Part shown: positions 25,728 to 35,374 of the stretch, piece by piece
Layout of the letters: every line of letters starts with the position of its first letter
Position numbering within the stretch: position 1 is the first letter of the stretch
Source of the DNA: Phocaeicola barnesiae DSM 18169 = JCM 13652
GTDB lineage: Bacteria > Bacteroidota > Bacteroidia > Bacteroidales > Bacteroidaceae
Assembly (NCBI RefSeq): GCF_000374585.1
Contig: NZ_KB894645.1
Span: 124,001 to 188,000, forward strand
Length of the DNA stretch: 64,000 bases
Reading direction: 5' to 3'
Position numbers and translations under genes: made by a program
The notes under the pieces: model-generated
Told to the model about the DNA's origin: nothing
Databases searched by the model: none
Seen by the model: the letters and a program-made list of their open reading frames with translations, nothing else

Positions 25728-25745
25728 CGAAAAAACCATCAAGAT

Positions 25746-26780
25746 ATGACAACAGATGAGAAATATATCCGCCGCTGCATCCAGTTGGCACGCAACGGCC
25801 TCTGCAACGCCGCTCCCAATCCCATGGTCGGTGCAGTCATCGTATACCAGGGACGCATCATCGGCGAAGGTTATCACGCCCGTTGCGGCGAAGGACATGC
25901 CGAAGTGAATGCCATCCGCTCGGTAAAGGATGAAAGCCTGCTGAAGGACTCGACCATCTATGTAAGCCTGGAGCCCTGCTCCCATTACGGGAAGACTCCT
26001 CCCTGTGCCGACCTGATTATCCGGAAAGGAATCCCCCGGGTAGTGGTAGGATGTACGGACCCTTTCCCGCTGGTAGCCGGCCGGGGCATCCGGAAACTGA
26101 AAGAAGCAGGCGTTGACGTCAAAGTAGGCGTACTGGAGGAAGAATGCAAGGCGCTGATTAAACGGTTTGTCACCCAGAACATCAGCAAACGGCCGTACAT
26201 CACCTTGAAATGGGCCCAATCGGCCGACGGCTTTATCGATGTGGAACGTACTTCCGGTCAGCCGGTAGTGCTTTCCACCCCTATCACCTCCATGTACGTA
26301 CACAAGCAGCGTGCCGAGCACCAGGCCATTCTGGTGGGCAGACGGACCGCTCTGCTGGACAATCCGTCACTGACCGTACGGAACTGGTACGGAAAGAATC
26401 CGTTACGGCTGGTCATCGACAAAGACTTGTCTCTGCCTGCCGGTTTGAAATTGTTCGACAGAAGTGTACCTACCGTCGTATTTACCGCCCGGGAAGCCGC
26501 TTCGGAGCCCAACCTGACTTATGTGCAACTGGATTTCTCACAAGATATCCTTCCACAGATCATGAACGAGCTGATAGAGCGGAAAATACAGACTTTGCTG
26601 GTCGAAGGAGGAAGCTGTCTGCTCCAGTCCTTCCTGGACGAAGAACTCTGGGACGATATCTTCATCGAGCATTCCGCCCAGATTCTCCGGCAAGGAGTCG
26701 CCGCTCCGGCAGTAAAGAAGGGTTACCCCTGCGACTATGAGCTGCGGGACAGTATCTGTGTGAGTCATTATTACAGATGA
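25746..26780 (+). CDS. ribD: Bifunctional diaminohydroxyphosphoribosylaminopyrimidine deaminase/reductase RibD
   Basis: 344 residues from ATG 25746 (MTTDEKYIRRCIQLARNG); an in-frame ATG at 25707 would overlap the prmC start and is disfavoured. The deaminase domain (1-145) has H-A-E-V-N-A and P-C-S-H-Y-G-K-T-P-P-C-A for zinc. The reductase domain (about 150-344) has RPYITLKWAQSADGFI, the G-R-R-T-A-L-L-D-N-P-S-L-T loop and L-L-V-E-G-G. It carries out the second and third steps of riboflavin synthesis. It is divergent from prmC; no other rib gene is near. Confidence 0.95.
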   Translation: MTTDEKYIRRCIQLARNGLCNAAPNPMVGAVIVYQGRIIGEGYHARCGEGHAEVNAIRSVKDESLLKDSTIYVSLEPCSHYGKTPPCADLIIRKGIPRVVVGCTDPFPLVAGRGIRKLKEAGVDVKVGVLEEECKALIKRFVTQNISKRPYITLKWAQSADGFIDVERTSGQPVVLSTPITSMYVHKQRAEHQAILVGRRTALLDNPSLTVRNWYGKNPLRLVIDKDLSLPAGLKLFDRSVPTVVFTAREAASEPNLTYVQLDFSQDILPQIMNELIERKIQTLLVEGGSCLLQSFLDEELWDDIFIEHSAQILRQGVAAPAVKKGYPCDYELRDSICVSHYYR

Positions 26781-27038
26781 TGTTCCATTCATTCAGACAA
26801 ACCCCTCCGATATTCGGACTCCAATGGGAAAACATACATTTCCCGCATGCAGGATGTATATGCTGCATGCGGGGAATATACGTTCCGGGTACAGAGAATA
26901 AAGAATTAATACGGATACACGCATCATTTCCTCCCCGACAAAACATAAAATGCGTGATTTGGTGGACAAAAAAGGGGCGTTTATCCATAATTTTATATAA
27001 AACTTGGTATAAAAGTGGAGATTCGACAAAAAACTTTC
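26781..27038. other. Intergenic region after ribD
   Basis: About 260 AT-rich bases. It holds an inverted repeat at 26839-26876 and a promoter box at its right end. Short frames here show no homology I recognise. Confidence 0.5.
26839..26876. repeat. 14-bp inverted repeat in the ribD downstream region
   Basis: TTCCCGCATGCAG (26840-26852) and CTGCATGCGGGGAA (26863-26876) pair across a 10-base loop with one wobble; each arm itself contains the palindrome GCATGC. No T-run follows on plus, so it is a weak terminator at best. Confidence 0.6.
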
Positions 27039-27046
27039 TACTTTTG
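27039..27046 (+). promoter_or_regulatory. -7 box for the DUF6242-like gene and perhaps the envelope operon
   Basis: TACTTTTG, 29 bases before ATG 27076; it may also feed uppS-bamA-ompH, which follow without a terminator. Confidence 0.6.
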
Positions 27047-27075
27047 CAACTTGTAACAAAAGAACTCATTTACAA

Positions 27076-28506
27076 ATGAAAATAAAGTTTTTGCCACTGA
27101 TCGTTGGTTTATGCAGTACCGTATGGATGTTGACTTCATGTCTCAATGACGACGTTGAGGAAATTACATACAGTTCAAACACCAGTATTACAGGCTTTTC
27201 TATAGGAATATTGCACATCGAGAAGACAGGAATCGCCAAAGATGGCAGTGATAGTATCTTTACGGATACCATCGACTGCAGCAAATATCCTTTTACCATC
27301 GACCAGCTGAACCGGACCATCGAGAATAAAGACTCTTTACCGGTGGGTACGGATGTTACGAAAGTTCTGACAAACATTACAGCCGACACTTATTATATCT
27401 ATTACGAGAAACCGGACGGTTCGAATGTAAAAGACACCTTGTGGACCAACACGGACTCTATTGACTTTACCAGACCTGTTATCTTCAAGGTATTGGCTTA
27501 CAGCGGCGTAGTAGGTAAATCATACCAGGTAAAAGTGAATGTTCACAAGCAGGTTCCAGATTCTTTGCAATGGAATTTCGTAACCAACAAGTTTGACCAG
27601 GGCATAAAACTACAACGTCAGAAAGCAGTCTATGCCGCCAATCATATCTATGTATTCGGTCAGAACACAGCCGGAGAAACCGTCATCCAGTGGTCTTCTG
27701 TAAGCAATGGAAGTTCAAGTGCCTGGCAGACCCTTCCGGTTGAAGTTTCCGGAATTGACAGCTATTCAGCTACAAGCTGGCAGGGAGCTGTCTACTTTGT
27801 AGCCGGCAAACAGCTCTACCGCATTGACCCGTCTACAAACAACTGTACTCCGGTCACTACAGATGCGGCAATCAGCCAACTGATTGTAGGCGGAGATGTA
27901 CTTTATGCCTTCAATGACCAGCAGCAAAGCGGTTATCTGTCCGACACCTATCAATGGACAACAGACACCGAAGCCGAGACATTGAAGCCTTTGGCAGGAA
28001 ACCGCATTTCTGCAACGGCATTCCCGGTTGAGTACAACACAAGTATCAAACGGGTGGTAGCACTCAGCCACAACAACGGGACAGCAGAAGCCGATACGAC
28101 AGCCATAGTAGCCAACCGGCTTTCTATCGAGAATACATGGAACATCTATACACCGAACACTCCGGTCGTTTGTCCGAATCTGAAGAACATCTCCATGATT
28201 TATTACGACAAGAAGCTCTATGCATTCGGTGGAGGCAATGCCAATGGCACCATCAAGCCGTTCGAAGCTTTGTACTGTTCCATCGACAACGGACTTTCAT
28301 GGAGAAAAGAAACAAGGAATATCATCTTCCCCAAAAAGGTATCTGATAGCAACCCGAACCTGAAACCTTTCGCACAGTATTATACAGAAGGAGAAGGGAC
28401 CTACTCTTGCGCAGTAGACCAGGACAACTTCATCTGGATAATCTGGGAAGACGGATCCATCTGCCGCGGCCGTATCAACCGCCTGGGATTCGCATCAAAA
28501 TGGTAA
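27076..28506 (+). CDS. Secreted lipoprotein, DUF6242-like, with kelch/beta-propeller-like repeats
   Basis: 476 residues. It has a signal peptide with lipobox L-T-S-C-L-N-D-D at residues 15-22. Residues about 25-155 form an all-beta domain; residues about 160-470 contain repeated blades with W-x-x-V, Y-x-F-G-G and L-Y-A-F-G-G-G-N motifs that look like kelch-type propeller strands (I-Y-V-F-G-Q, V-Y-F-V-A-G-K, L-Y-A-F-G-G). I associate it with the DUF6242 family of Bacteroidales but cannot confirm it. It is 23 bases upstream of uppS and shares a direction with the bamA cluster, which suggests but does not prove an envelope role. Confidence 0.75.
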   Translation: MKIKFLPLIVGLCSTVWMLTSCLNDDVEEITYSSNTSITGFSIGILHIEKTGIAKDGSDSIFTDTIDCSKYPFTIDQLNRTIENKDSLPVGTDVTKVLTNITADTYYIYYEKPDGSNVKDTLWTNTDSIDFTRPVIFKVLAYSGVVGKSYQVKVNVHKQVPDSLQWNFVTNKFDQGIKLQRQKAVYAANHIYVFGQNTAGETVIQWSSVSNGSSSAWQTLPVEVSGIDSYSATSWQGAVYFVAGKQLYRIDPSTNNCTPVTTDAAISQLIVGGDVLYAFNDQQQSGYLSDTYQWTTDTEAETLKPLAGNRISATAFPVEYNTSIKRVVALSHNNGTAEADTTAIVANRLSIENTWNIYTPNTPVVCPNLKNISMIYYDKKLYAFGGGNANGTIKPFEALYCSIDNGLSWRKETRNIIFPKKVSDSNPNLKPFAQYYTEGEGTYSCAVDQDNFIWIIWEDGSICRGRINRLGFASKW

Positions 28507-28529
28507 TCTTTTAAAAGAGAGTAAAGACT

Positions 28530-29261
28530 ATGCAATATCTAGAACAGCTGGATAAAAAACGGATTCCGTCACACATTGCCATCATTATGGACGGCAACGG
28601 ACGCTGGGCCAAACAACGGGGACAGATCCGCTCTTTCGGACATCAGGCTGGTGCGGAGACTGTACATACCATCGCCGAAGCCTCGGCACGGTTAGGCGTA
28701 AAGTTTCTGACTCTTTACACCTTCTCTACCGAAAACTGGAACCGCCCCGTCGATGAAGTAGCGGCCTTGATGAGTCTGCTCATGGACTCCATCGAAGAGG
28801 AGACATTCATGAAAAACAACATCAGTTTCCGGATTATCGGCGATACCGCCAAACTTCCATCCAATGTATTGGAAAGACTGGAACAGTGTATTGAGCGTAC
28901 CTCTAACAATACAGGGATGTGCCTGACACTGGCACTGAGCTATTCATCCAAATGGGAACTGACCGAAGCGGTGAAGCAGATAGCACAGGAAGTCATGGCC
29001 CACAAGCTGGATCCGAACGCCATCGATGACAAAACCATCGACAGCCATCTGGCTACATCCTATATGCCCGACCCGGACCTGCTGATCCGTACCGGAGGAG
29101 AAATACGGCTAAGTAATTATCTGCTTTGGCAATGTGCTTATTCAGAACTTTACTTCTGCGATACTTTCTGGCCCGACTTCGGTGCAGAAGAACTGTATAA
29201 AGCAGTTTATGACTATCAACAACGAGAACGCCGATTTGGCAAAACCAGTGAACAAATATAA
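28530..29261 (+). CDS. uppS: Isoprenyl transferase (undecaprenyl diphosphate synthase)
   Basis: 243 residues with the cis-prenyltransferase landmarks [14 protein letters not shown] (catalytic Asp about 21), F-S-T-E-N-W-x-R-P, and the C-terminal [19 protein letters not shown]. It elongates farnesyl diphosphate to the C55 carrier for cell wall and surface glycans. It is 9 bases upstream of bamA, a conserved Bacteroidales order. Confidence 0.96.
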   Translation: MQYLEQLDKKRIPSHIAIIMDGNGRWAKQRGQIRSFGHQAGAETVHTIAEASARLGVKFLTLYTFSTENWNRPVDEVAALMSLLMDSIEEETFMKNNISFRIIGDTAKLPSNVLERLEQCIERTSNNTGMCLTLALSYSSKWELTEAVKQIAQEVMAHKLDPNAIDDKTIDSHLATSYMPDPDLLIRTGGEIRLSNYLLWQCAYSELYFCDTFWPDFGAEELYKAVYDYQQRERRFGKTSEQI

Positions 29262-29270
29262 CCCAGAAAC

Positions 29271-31913
29271 ATGCGATACCTTTTTCCAATTAGCTTGTTT
29301 ACGCTTGCTTGCTCATTCTGCCTTCCTGCCGAAGTATTCGCACAGGAAGTGAATGATACGATTTACAAACCGACCATCCTCTATAACGGCACTCCCAAAC
29401 AATACGAGATAGCCGACATCCAGGTGGAAGGTGTAAAGAATTACGAGGACTATGTATTGATCGGGATATCCGGTCTGGCTGTCGGACAAACCATTACTGT
29501 GCCGGGCGATGACATCACATCGGCCGTGAAACGGTATTGGAGACACGGATTGTTTTCATCCGTACAGATAACAGCCGAAAAGATTGTGGGCAATAAAATC
29601 TATCTGAAGATTTCATTGTCACAGCGCCCACGTATCACAGACATCGTATACCATGGTGTAAAGAAGAGTGAAAGAGAGGATCTGCAAGCAAAACTGGGAC
29701 TGGTAAAAGGTAGCCAGATTACTCCGAACCTGATTGACCGTGCCAAGATTGTCATCAAGAAGCATTTCAGCGACAAAGGTTTCAAAAACACGGAAGTCAA
29801 TATCGTAGAACGTGAAGACCCGGCCAATAAGGAACAGGTCTATGTGGATGTGTTCATCGACAAGAAGGAAAAAGTCAAAGTACACCAAATTACCATTGAC
29901 GGCAACACGGTACTGACAGACAAGAAGCTGAAACGCGTCATGAAAAAGACCAACGAAAAAGGTAAGCTGATTAACCTGTTCCGTACCAAGAAGTTTATCC
30001 AGCAGAATTACGAAGACGACAAGCAGAAGATTATCGACAAATACAACGAACTGGGTTACCGTGACGCTCAGATTGTTACAGACAGCGTATCGACATACGA
30101 TGACAGGACAGTCGATGTATACATGAAGATATATGAAGGAAACAAATACTACGTGCGTGACATCACATGGGTGGGAAATACCGTATATCCTTCTGACTTG
30201 CTGAACGAACAGCTCCGCATGAAGAAAGGAGATGTATACAACCAGAAGCTGTTGAACGACCGTATCTCGAACGATGAAGACGCAATCGGTAACAACTACT
30301 ATAACCGTGGATATGTATTCTACCACCTCGACCCGGTAGAAGTCAACATCGACGGCGATTCCATCGACCTGGAAATGCGTATTACCGAAGGTCCTCAGGC
30401 TACCATCAGCCGTGTGCGTATCAACGGTAACGACCGTCTGTATGAAAACGTAGTCCGCCGTGAACTTCGTACACGTCCGGGCGACCTGTTCAGTAAAGAC
30501 GCGCTGGAACGTTCTTACCGTGAAATTGCCCAGATGGGACACTTCAACCCAGAAAACATAGATCCACAAGTACAGCCTAACGTACAGGACGGTACGGTAG
30601 ACATCAACTGGAACCTGGAATCCAAAGCCAACGACCAGGTAGAATTCTCTGCCGGTTGGGGACAGACAGGTATCATCGGTAAGCTGAGTCTGAAGTTCAC
30701 CAACTTCTCGTTTGCCAACCTGTTCCGCAAGAACGACAACTTCCGCGGATTCCTGCCACAAGGTGACGGACAGACACTGACCATCAGCGGACAGACCAAC
30801 GGTAGCTATTATCAGTCATACAGTATCTCCTTCCTGGACCCGTGGTTCGGCGGCAAACGTCCGAATTCACTTTCCGTATCGGCCTTCTATTCTGTACAGA
30901 CTGACGTAAGCAGCCAGTATTATAACTCTGCTTACATGAACAACTATTACAATTATCTGTACAGTGGCTACGGTAACTACTACGGAAACTATTACAACAA
31001 TTACGAATCATATTACGACCCAGACAAGTCCATCAAGATGTTCGGTGTATCTCTGGGTTGGGGTAAGCGTCTGAGATGGCCGGATGACTACTTTACGCTG
31101 ATGGCAGAACTGTCATACCAACGGTTCATCCTGAAAGACTGGAGTTACCTGTACATCAAGCTGAACAACGGACAATACATGAACACCGGTAACTGTAATA
31201 ACCTGAGCCTGAACCTGACTCTGTCACGTAACTCTACCGATAACCCGATTTTCCCGCGTTACGGTTCTGAATTCACGGCTTCTTTGCAGATTACACCGCC
31301 GTATTCACTCTTCAGCAAGAAGGATTACTCTACTTACGGAAAAGACAATTACGACGAAGCTGCCAGCATGTACCGCTGGATTGAATACCACAAGTGGAAA
31401 TTCAAAGCAAAGACCTATACCGCGCTGATGGATATCCAGAAATGTCCGGTTATCATGACCCGTACGGAATTTGGTCTGTTGGGACACTTCAACAAATACA
31501 AACGTTCTCCGTTCGAGACCTTCTACGTAGGTGGTGACGGTATGACCGGCTACAGCTATAACTACGCTTCGGAAACCATCGCCCTCCGCGGTTATGAAAA
31601 CGGTTCGTTGACACCGTACGGAAGCGAAGGTTATGCATACATCCGTCTGGGCGCAGAACTCCGCTATCCGCTGATGCTGGAGAACTCTACCAGTATCTAC
31701 GCACTGGGATTCGTCGAAGCCGGTAACGCCTGGAACGACGTTTCCGATTTCAACCCGTTCAAGCTGAAACGTTCGGCCGGTGTGGGTGTACGTATCTTCC
31801 TGCCGATGATCGGTATGATGGGTATTGACTGGGCATACGGCTTCGACAAGATCAACGGGTCTATGCAGTATAGCGGCAGCCAGTTCCACTTCATCATCGG
31901 ACAAGAATTCTAA
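29271..31913 (+). CDS. bamA: Outer membrane protein assembly factor BamA
   Basis: 880 residues. A signal peptide (1-24) is followed by POTRA repeats spanning about 45-440 (for example V-Y-V-D-V-F-I-D-K-K-E-K-V-K-V, G-N-T-V-Y-P-S-D-L-L, N-G-N-D-R-L-Y-E-N-V-V-R-R-E-L-R) and a C-terminal 16-strand barrel ending in I-G-Q-E-F, a typical terminal aromatic. A Tyr/Asn-rich loop (about 545-580, many Y-Y-N repeats) marks an unusual surface loop. It inserts beta-barrel proteins into the outer membrane. It is followed by two Skp-like chaperone genes. Confidence 0.96.
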   Translation: MRYLFPISLFTLACSFCLPAEVFAQEVNDTIYKPTILYNGTPKQYEIADIQVEGVKNYEDYVLIGISGLAVGQTITVPGDDITSAVKRYWRHGLFSSVQITAEKIVGNKIYLKISLSQRPRITDIVYHGVKKSEREDLQAKLGLVKGSQITPNLIDRAKIVIKKHFSDKGFKNTEVNIVEREDPANKEQVYVDVFIDKKEKVKVHQITIDGNTVLTDKKLKRVMKKTNEKGKLINLFRTKKFIQQNYEDDKQKIIDKYNELGYRDAQIVTDSVSTYDDRTVDVYMKIYEGNKYYVRDITWVGNTVYPSDLLNEQLRMKKGDVYNQKLLNDRISNDEDAIGNNYYNRGYVFYHLDPVEVNIDGDSIDLEMRITEGPQATISRVRINGNDRLYENVVRRELRTRPGDLFSKDALERSYREIAQMGHFNPENIDPQVQPNVQDGTVDINWNLESKANDQVEFSAGWGQTGIIGKLSLKFTNFSFANLFRKNDNFRGFLPQGDGQTLTISGQTNGSYYQSYSISFLDPWFGGKRPNSLSVSAFYSVQTDVSSQYYNSAYMNNYYNYLYSGYGNYYGNYYNNYESYYDPDKSIKMFGVSLGWGKRLRWPDDYFTLMAELSYQRFILKDWSYLYIKLNNGQYMNTGNCNNLSLNLTLSRNSTDNPIFPRYGSEFTASLQITPPYSLFSKKDYSTYGKDNYDEAASMYRWIEYHKWKFKAKTYTALMDIQKCPVIMTRTEFGLLGHFNKYKRSPFETFYVGGDGMTGYSYNYASETIALRGYENGSLTPYGSEGYAYIRLGAELRYPLMLENSTSIYALGFVEAGNAWNDVSDFNPFKLKRSAGVGVRIFLPMIGMMGIDWAYGFDKINGSMQYSGSQFHFIIGQEF

Positions 31914-31946
31914 TGAACCAACTTTAACGATTTAAAAGCCAACATT

Positions 31947-32462
31947 ATGAAGAAAGTTATCCTGACAATCATCATCGCCCTCACAGGCATGATTACAGCG
32001 CAAGCCCAGCGCTTTGCACTGATTGATATGGAATATATCCTGAAGCATATTCCGGCATACGAACAGGCTAACCGGCAAATGGAAAGTCTGTCGCAGCAGT
32101 ACCAGAAAGAAATAGAAGCCAAAGGACAGGAAGCCAAATCGCTGTACGAAGCCTACCAGCAATCGGCCAGTACCTTATCGGACAGCCAACGGACCGAAAA
32201 GGAAAACGCTATCGTAGCCAAAGAAAAGGAAGCAGCCGACCTGCGTGCCAGATATTTCGGTCCGGAAGGCGAAATGGCCAAGAAGCAGAAGGAACTGATT
32301 ACTCCCATCCAGGATGCCATCTACAATGCCGTAAAGACCGTAGCTACCCAGCAAGGTTACGATGTGGTATTCGACCGCGCCTCGGACCAAAGCATGATAT
32401 TTGCCTCCCCGCGCATCGATATCAGCAATGAAATCCTTTCTAAATTAGGATATTCAAATTAA
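31947..32462 (+). CDS. OmpH/Skp-family periplasmic chaperone (first copy)
   Basis: 171 residues with a signal peptide ending A-Q-A-Q (about 21), then the Skp pattern: short beta strand R-F-A-L-I-D-M-E-Y-I-L, a long charged coiled coil (about 40-120), and a C-terminal Y-D-V-V-F-D-R strand. Skp trimers hold unfolded outer-membrane proteins. The gene lies 33 bases after bamA and before a second family member. Confidence 0.93.
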   Translation: MKKVILTIIIALTGMITAQAQRFALIDMEYILKHIPAYEQANRQMESLSQQYQKEIEAKGQEAKSLYEAYQQSASTLSDSQRTEKENAIVAKEKEAADLRARYFGPEGEMAKKQKELITPIQDAIYNAVKTVATQQGYDVVFDRASDQSMIFASPRIDISNEILSKLGYSN

Positions 32463-32526
32463 TTTTATACATTTGCAACCGAAAGAAACCTTATCAGTAA
32501 AATCAAATAAAACAAGGAATAAGATT

Positions 32527-33081
32527 ATGTTGAAAAAAATTGCATTATTACTTTTACTCATCGCTCCGATGAGTGTATTCGCTCAGAAGTTCGCACACTT
32601 CAAGTCTATGGACATCATCCCGGTTATGCCGGAATACGCAAAGGCTCAGACCGATATCCAGGCTATGCAGAAACAATACGAAGACGAAATCAAACGTGCT
32701 TCAGACGAGTTCAACAAGAAATTCGCTGAATACCAGCAGGAACAGAAAAGCCTTCCTCAGAACATTCAGGAACGTCGTCAGAAAGAATTGCAGGAATTGT
32801 CTGAAAAAGGAATGCAGTTCCAGCAGGACGCACAGCAGCAGTTGCAGAAAGCTTACGCTGACATGATGGAACCGATTTATCAGAAAATGGAAGACGCTGT
32901 AAAAGCTGTAGGAAAAGCAGGCGCTTACACATACGTATTCGACCTGAACAGAACTGACATCCCTTACATCGATGAAACAGCTTCTAAAGACATTACCAAC
33001 GATATCAAGACCAAATTAGGTATCAGCCTGACAGCTGTTCCGGCTACTCCGGCAGCTCCGGCAGCAACCCCAGCTCAGTAA
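32527..33081 (+). CDS. OmpH/Skp-family periplasmic chaperone (second copy)
   Basis: 184 residues from ATG 32527 (MLKKIALLLLLIAPMSVFAQ), chosen because it opens a clean signal peptide; 18 upstream codons are also open. It shows a beta strand, a long Gln/Glu/Lys-rich coiled coil (about 45-120) and Y-T-Y-V-F-D-L-N near 130. The C-terminus is a P-A-A/A-T-P-rich tail not seen in the first copy. It ends the uppS-bamA-ompH-ompH run; a terminator follows at 33118. Confidence 0.93.
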   Translation: MLKKIALLLLLIAPMSVFAQKFAHFKSMDIIPVMPEYAKAQTDIQAMQKQYEDEIKRASDEFNKKFAEYQQEQKSLPQNIQERRQKELQELSEKGMQFQQDAQQQLQKAYADMMEPIYQKMEDAVKAVGKAGAYTYVFDLNRTDIPYIDETASKDITNDIKTKLGISLTAVPATPAAPAATPAQ

Positions 33082-33090
33082 GAAACTGAA

Positions 33091-33107
33091 AGTCCGGATT
33101 CCGGACT
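33091..33107. repeat. Perfect 17-base palindrome
   Basis: AGTCCGGATTCCGGACT: an 8-bp stem around one base, ten bases after the second ompH stop and just before the terminator. It may be part of the 3' end structure of the mRNA. Confidence 0.6.
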
Positions 33108-33117
33108 CAATCCCCAT

Positions 33118-33172
33118 AAAAGCGAAGCAAAAGAATCCGGAAGGAACACATTATGCTTCGCTTTTTCTTTTT
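33118..33172 (+). terminator. Terminator of the bamA-ompH operon
   Basis: AAAGCGAAGCA (33118-33128) pairs with TGCTTCGCTTT (33154-33164), followed by TTCTTTTT; the loop is 25 bases. Confidence 0.8.
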
Positions 33173-33196
33173 GAACCGAACGCTAAAGAAATTGAT

Positions 33197-34036
33197 ATGT
33201 CACCATTCTCTGCTCTTTCCGGCCCTATCGGAGTCTTCGATTCCGGCTACGGAGGCCTTACCATCCTGAGTAAGTTCCGCGAGCTTCTTCCGAAATACGA
33301 CTATATCTATCTGGGAGATAACGCCCGTACCCCATACGGCACCCGTTCATTCGAAGTCGTCTACGAATTCACCCTACAGGCCGTGCGAAGGCTCTTCGAC
33401 CTGGGTTGTCCGCTGGTCATACTAGCCTGCAATACGGCTTCGGCCAAAGCGCTCCGCAGCATCCAGCAGAACGATTTGCCGCACCTGGCGCCTGAACGCC
33501 GTGTACTGGGAGTTATCCGGCCGACAGCCGAATCCCTCGGAGAACTGACGAAAACACGTCATGTAGGCATTCTGGCAACAGCAGGTACCATCAAATCCGA
33601 ATCGTATCCGCTGGAAATCCGTAAGCTCTATCCGGATATTCAGGTTACCGGTATGGCCTGCCCGCTTTGGGTACCCCTGGTGGAAAACAATGAATTCGAT
33701 TCGCCGGGAGCCGACTATTTCGTCCAGAAATACGTGAATAACCTGCTGGAAAAAGACCCGGAAATAGATACCATCGTACTGGGATGTACACACTACCCCT
33801 TGCTCTACAAGAAAATCAGGCAATACACACCCGCACACATCCGCCTGGTAGCACAAGGAGAATATGTCAGCAACAGTTTGAAAGACTATCTGAAACGGCA
33901 TCCGGATATGGACGAACGGTGTACCAAGAACCACCGCTGCGAGTTTCTGACCACGGAATCGGTGGAAAAATTCCAGGAATCGGCTTCCGTGTTCCTGCAT
34001 GAACAGGTACAAGTGACCAGCATCACCTTGGAATAA
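33197..34036 (+). CDS. murI: Glutamate racemase
   Basis: 279 residues. It has I-G-V-F-D-S-G-Y-G-G-L-T at residue 11, Y-L-G-D-N-A-R-T-P-Y-G, the first catalytic Cys in L-A-C-N-T-A-S-A (about 77) and the second in V-L-G-C-T-H-Y-P-L-L (about 196). It supplies D-glutamate for peptidoglycan. It follows the ompH terminator and is convergent with the permease gene, so it needs its own promoter, which I could not identify clearly. Confidence 0.96.
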   Translation: MSPFSALSGPIGVFDSGYGGLTILSKFRELLPKYDYIYLGDNARTPYGTRSFEVVYEFTLQAVRRLFDLGCPLVILACNTASAKALRSIQQNDLPHLAPERRVLGVIRPTAESLGELTKTRHVGILATAGTIKSESYPLEIRKLYPDIQVTGMACPLWVPLVENNEFDSPGADYFVQKYVNNLLEKDPEIDTIVLGCTHYPLLYKKIRQYTPAHIRLVAQGEYVSNSLKDYLKRHPDMDERCTKNHRCEFLTTESVEKFQESASVFLHEQVQVTSITLE

Positions 34037-34048
34037 GGTGCATGCCGG

Positions 34049-35278
34049 TTATTTTTTCAACAGACGCTTACTGAGATACCGCACAGGATACCAGACGGAA
34101 AGAAAACCAATCAGCAGTACAGTAACGAACACGAGAACGACATCGCTTCCATGAACGCTGACCGGATAGGCATCTACCACAAAGCTTCCGGAATCTCCCA
34201 GTGAAATCAATCCGTATTCCTGCTGCAGAAAACAAAGCAACAACCCCAGCACTATACCGGCAACAGCCCCGAAAAAGGAAATCATACGTCCCTCAAAGAG
34301 GAAGATACGGACAATCTGCCGGTCACTGGCTCCCAGATTACGTAAAGTCACCACATCATCCCGCTTGTCAATAATCAGCATCGACAGGGAACCGATGACA
34401 TTGAAACAGGCAATCATCAGGATAAATGTCAGGAACAGGTAAGAAATGAGCTTTTCTACCTTCATGATACGGAACGTATCGGCTTGCTGTTCATAACGGT
34501 CGAGTACCTGGAAATCCGGCCCCAGATATTCCCTCAGCTTCTCCTTGAAATCATCCTCGTCCACCGTAGGTTTCAGTTTCAGATTCAAGGCGCTGATTTC
34601 TGTGGTATACTGAAACAACTCCCGGGCAAAGTCCAGAGAAGTCAAGATATAGCTACCGTCATATTTCTCCTGGTTCACCGCAAACAACAGACCGGAGGAG
34701 AACAAGTCTCCTTCTGTAAAGCTTGCCGCCGGATTGGCCATATTTACCTTAGCTCCCCGTTTGGGAGCATAAATCTCTAACGGGTCCAGGAAACGGACAC
34801 CCGTACCTAAAGTAGAGGCCAACTGGATACCCGGTATCGCATAATGAGCCACCTCGTCATGCAGCAGCAGTTCTCCGCGGCCGTAAAGAATGCTGTCTAT
34901 GGGAGTCAGCTTGTCAAACGAATCCTCTACGCCCCGGATGACAGCCATCGCCTGATGTCCGTTATATTGCACCATCGCATAGTCTTCCAGTGATTCCATA
35001 GCCACCTCCACTTCCGGCATCCGACAAACCTGGAGAATCCGCTCATCCTGACCGTCGAAGACCTTCCCGGCCGAAGCCGTCACCTTCAATTGCGGATCGA
35101 ATGCCGTAAAGAACGTAGCCACCAGGTCCTGAAATCCATTGAAGACCGAAAGGGTGCAGACCAAAGCCAGCGTAGCCAAAGCGACACCACACACCGAAAT
35201 AGCCGAAATCACATTGATGGCATTGTGTGACTTCTTCGAAAACAAATACCTGCGGGCAATATAAAAAGGAAAATTCAC
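34049..35278 (-). CDS. FtsX-like ABC permease (LolC/LolE type)
   Basis: 409 residues. A membrane helix near residue 25-50 (N-V-I-S-A-I-S-V-C-G-V-A-L-A-T) is followed by a large periplasmic MacB-PCD domain (about 50-265) and three C-terminal helices with the FtsX-domain cytoplasmic loop L-R-N-L-G-A-S-D-R-Q-I. This fits the LolCE/FtsX permeases that move lipoproteins toward the outer membrane. No ATPase gene is adjacent. It is the last gene of the aroQ-pyk-OMT-rbfA run, but a hairpin with a T-run lies between rbfA and it. Confidence 0.9.
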   Translation of the reverse strand: MNFPFYIARRYLFSKKSHNAINVISAISVCGVALATLALVCTLSVFNGFQDLVATFFTAFDPQLKVTASAGKVFDGQDERILQVCRMPEVEVAMESLEDYAMVQYNGHQAMAVIRGVEDSFDKLTPIDSILYGRGELLLHDEVAHYAIPGIQLASTLGTGVRFLDPLEIYAPKRGAKVNMANPAASFTEGDLFSSGLLFAVNQEKYDGSYILTSLDFARELFQYTTEISALNLKLKPTVDEDDFKEKLREYLGPDFQVLDRYEQQADTFRIMKVEKLISYLFLTFILMIACFNVIGSLSMLIIDKRDDVVTLRNLGASDRQIVRIFLFEGRMISFFGAVAGIVLGLLLCFLQQEYGLISLGDSGSFVVDAYPVSVHGSDVVLVFVTVLLIGFLSVWYPVRYLSKRLLKK

Positions 35279-35303
35279 GGAGATTTATTTTTATCGACAG
35301 CAA

Positions 35304-35363
35304 AAGAAAAACACAGGCTCTATCATCCCATTCCGACAGGAACAGGGACACATAGCCTGTGTT
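35304..35363 (-). terminator. Hairpin with U-tract between rbfA and the permease gene
   Basis: On the minus strand AACACAGGCT and AGCCTGTGTT form a stem with a long loop, followed by TTTCTTTTG. It could end the aroQ-rbfA transcript or attenuate the permease gene. Confidence 0.65.
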
Positions 35364-35374
35364 CTCCTTCCATA

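Noticed and set aside
25713-26321. 203-codon N-terminal extension of prmC
   Set aside because: It is antisense to the well-supported ribD gene; PrmC homology starts at ATG 25712.
29619-30761. 380-codon minus-strand frame opposite bamA
   Set aside because: Val/Phe/Thr-biased shadow frame of the POTRA region; no start context or homology.
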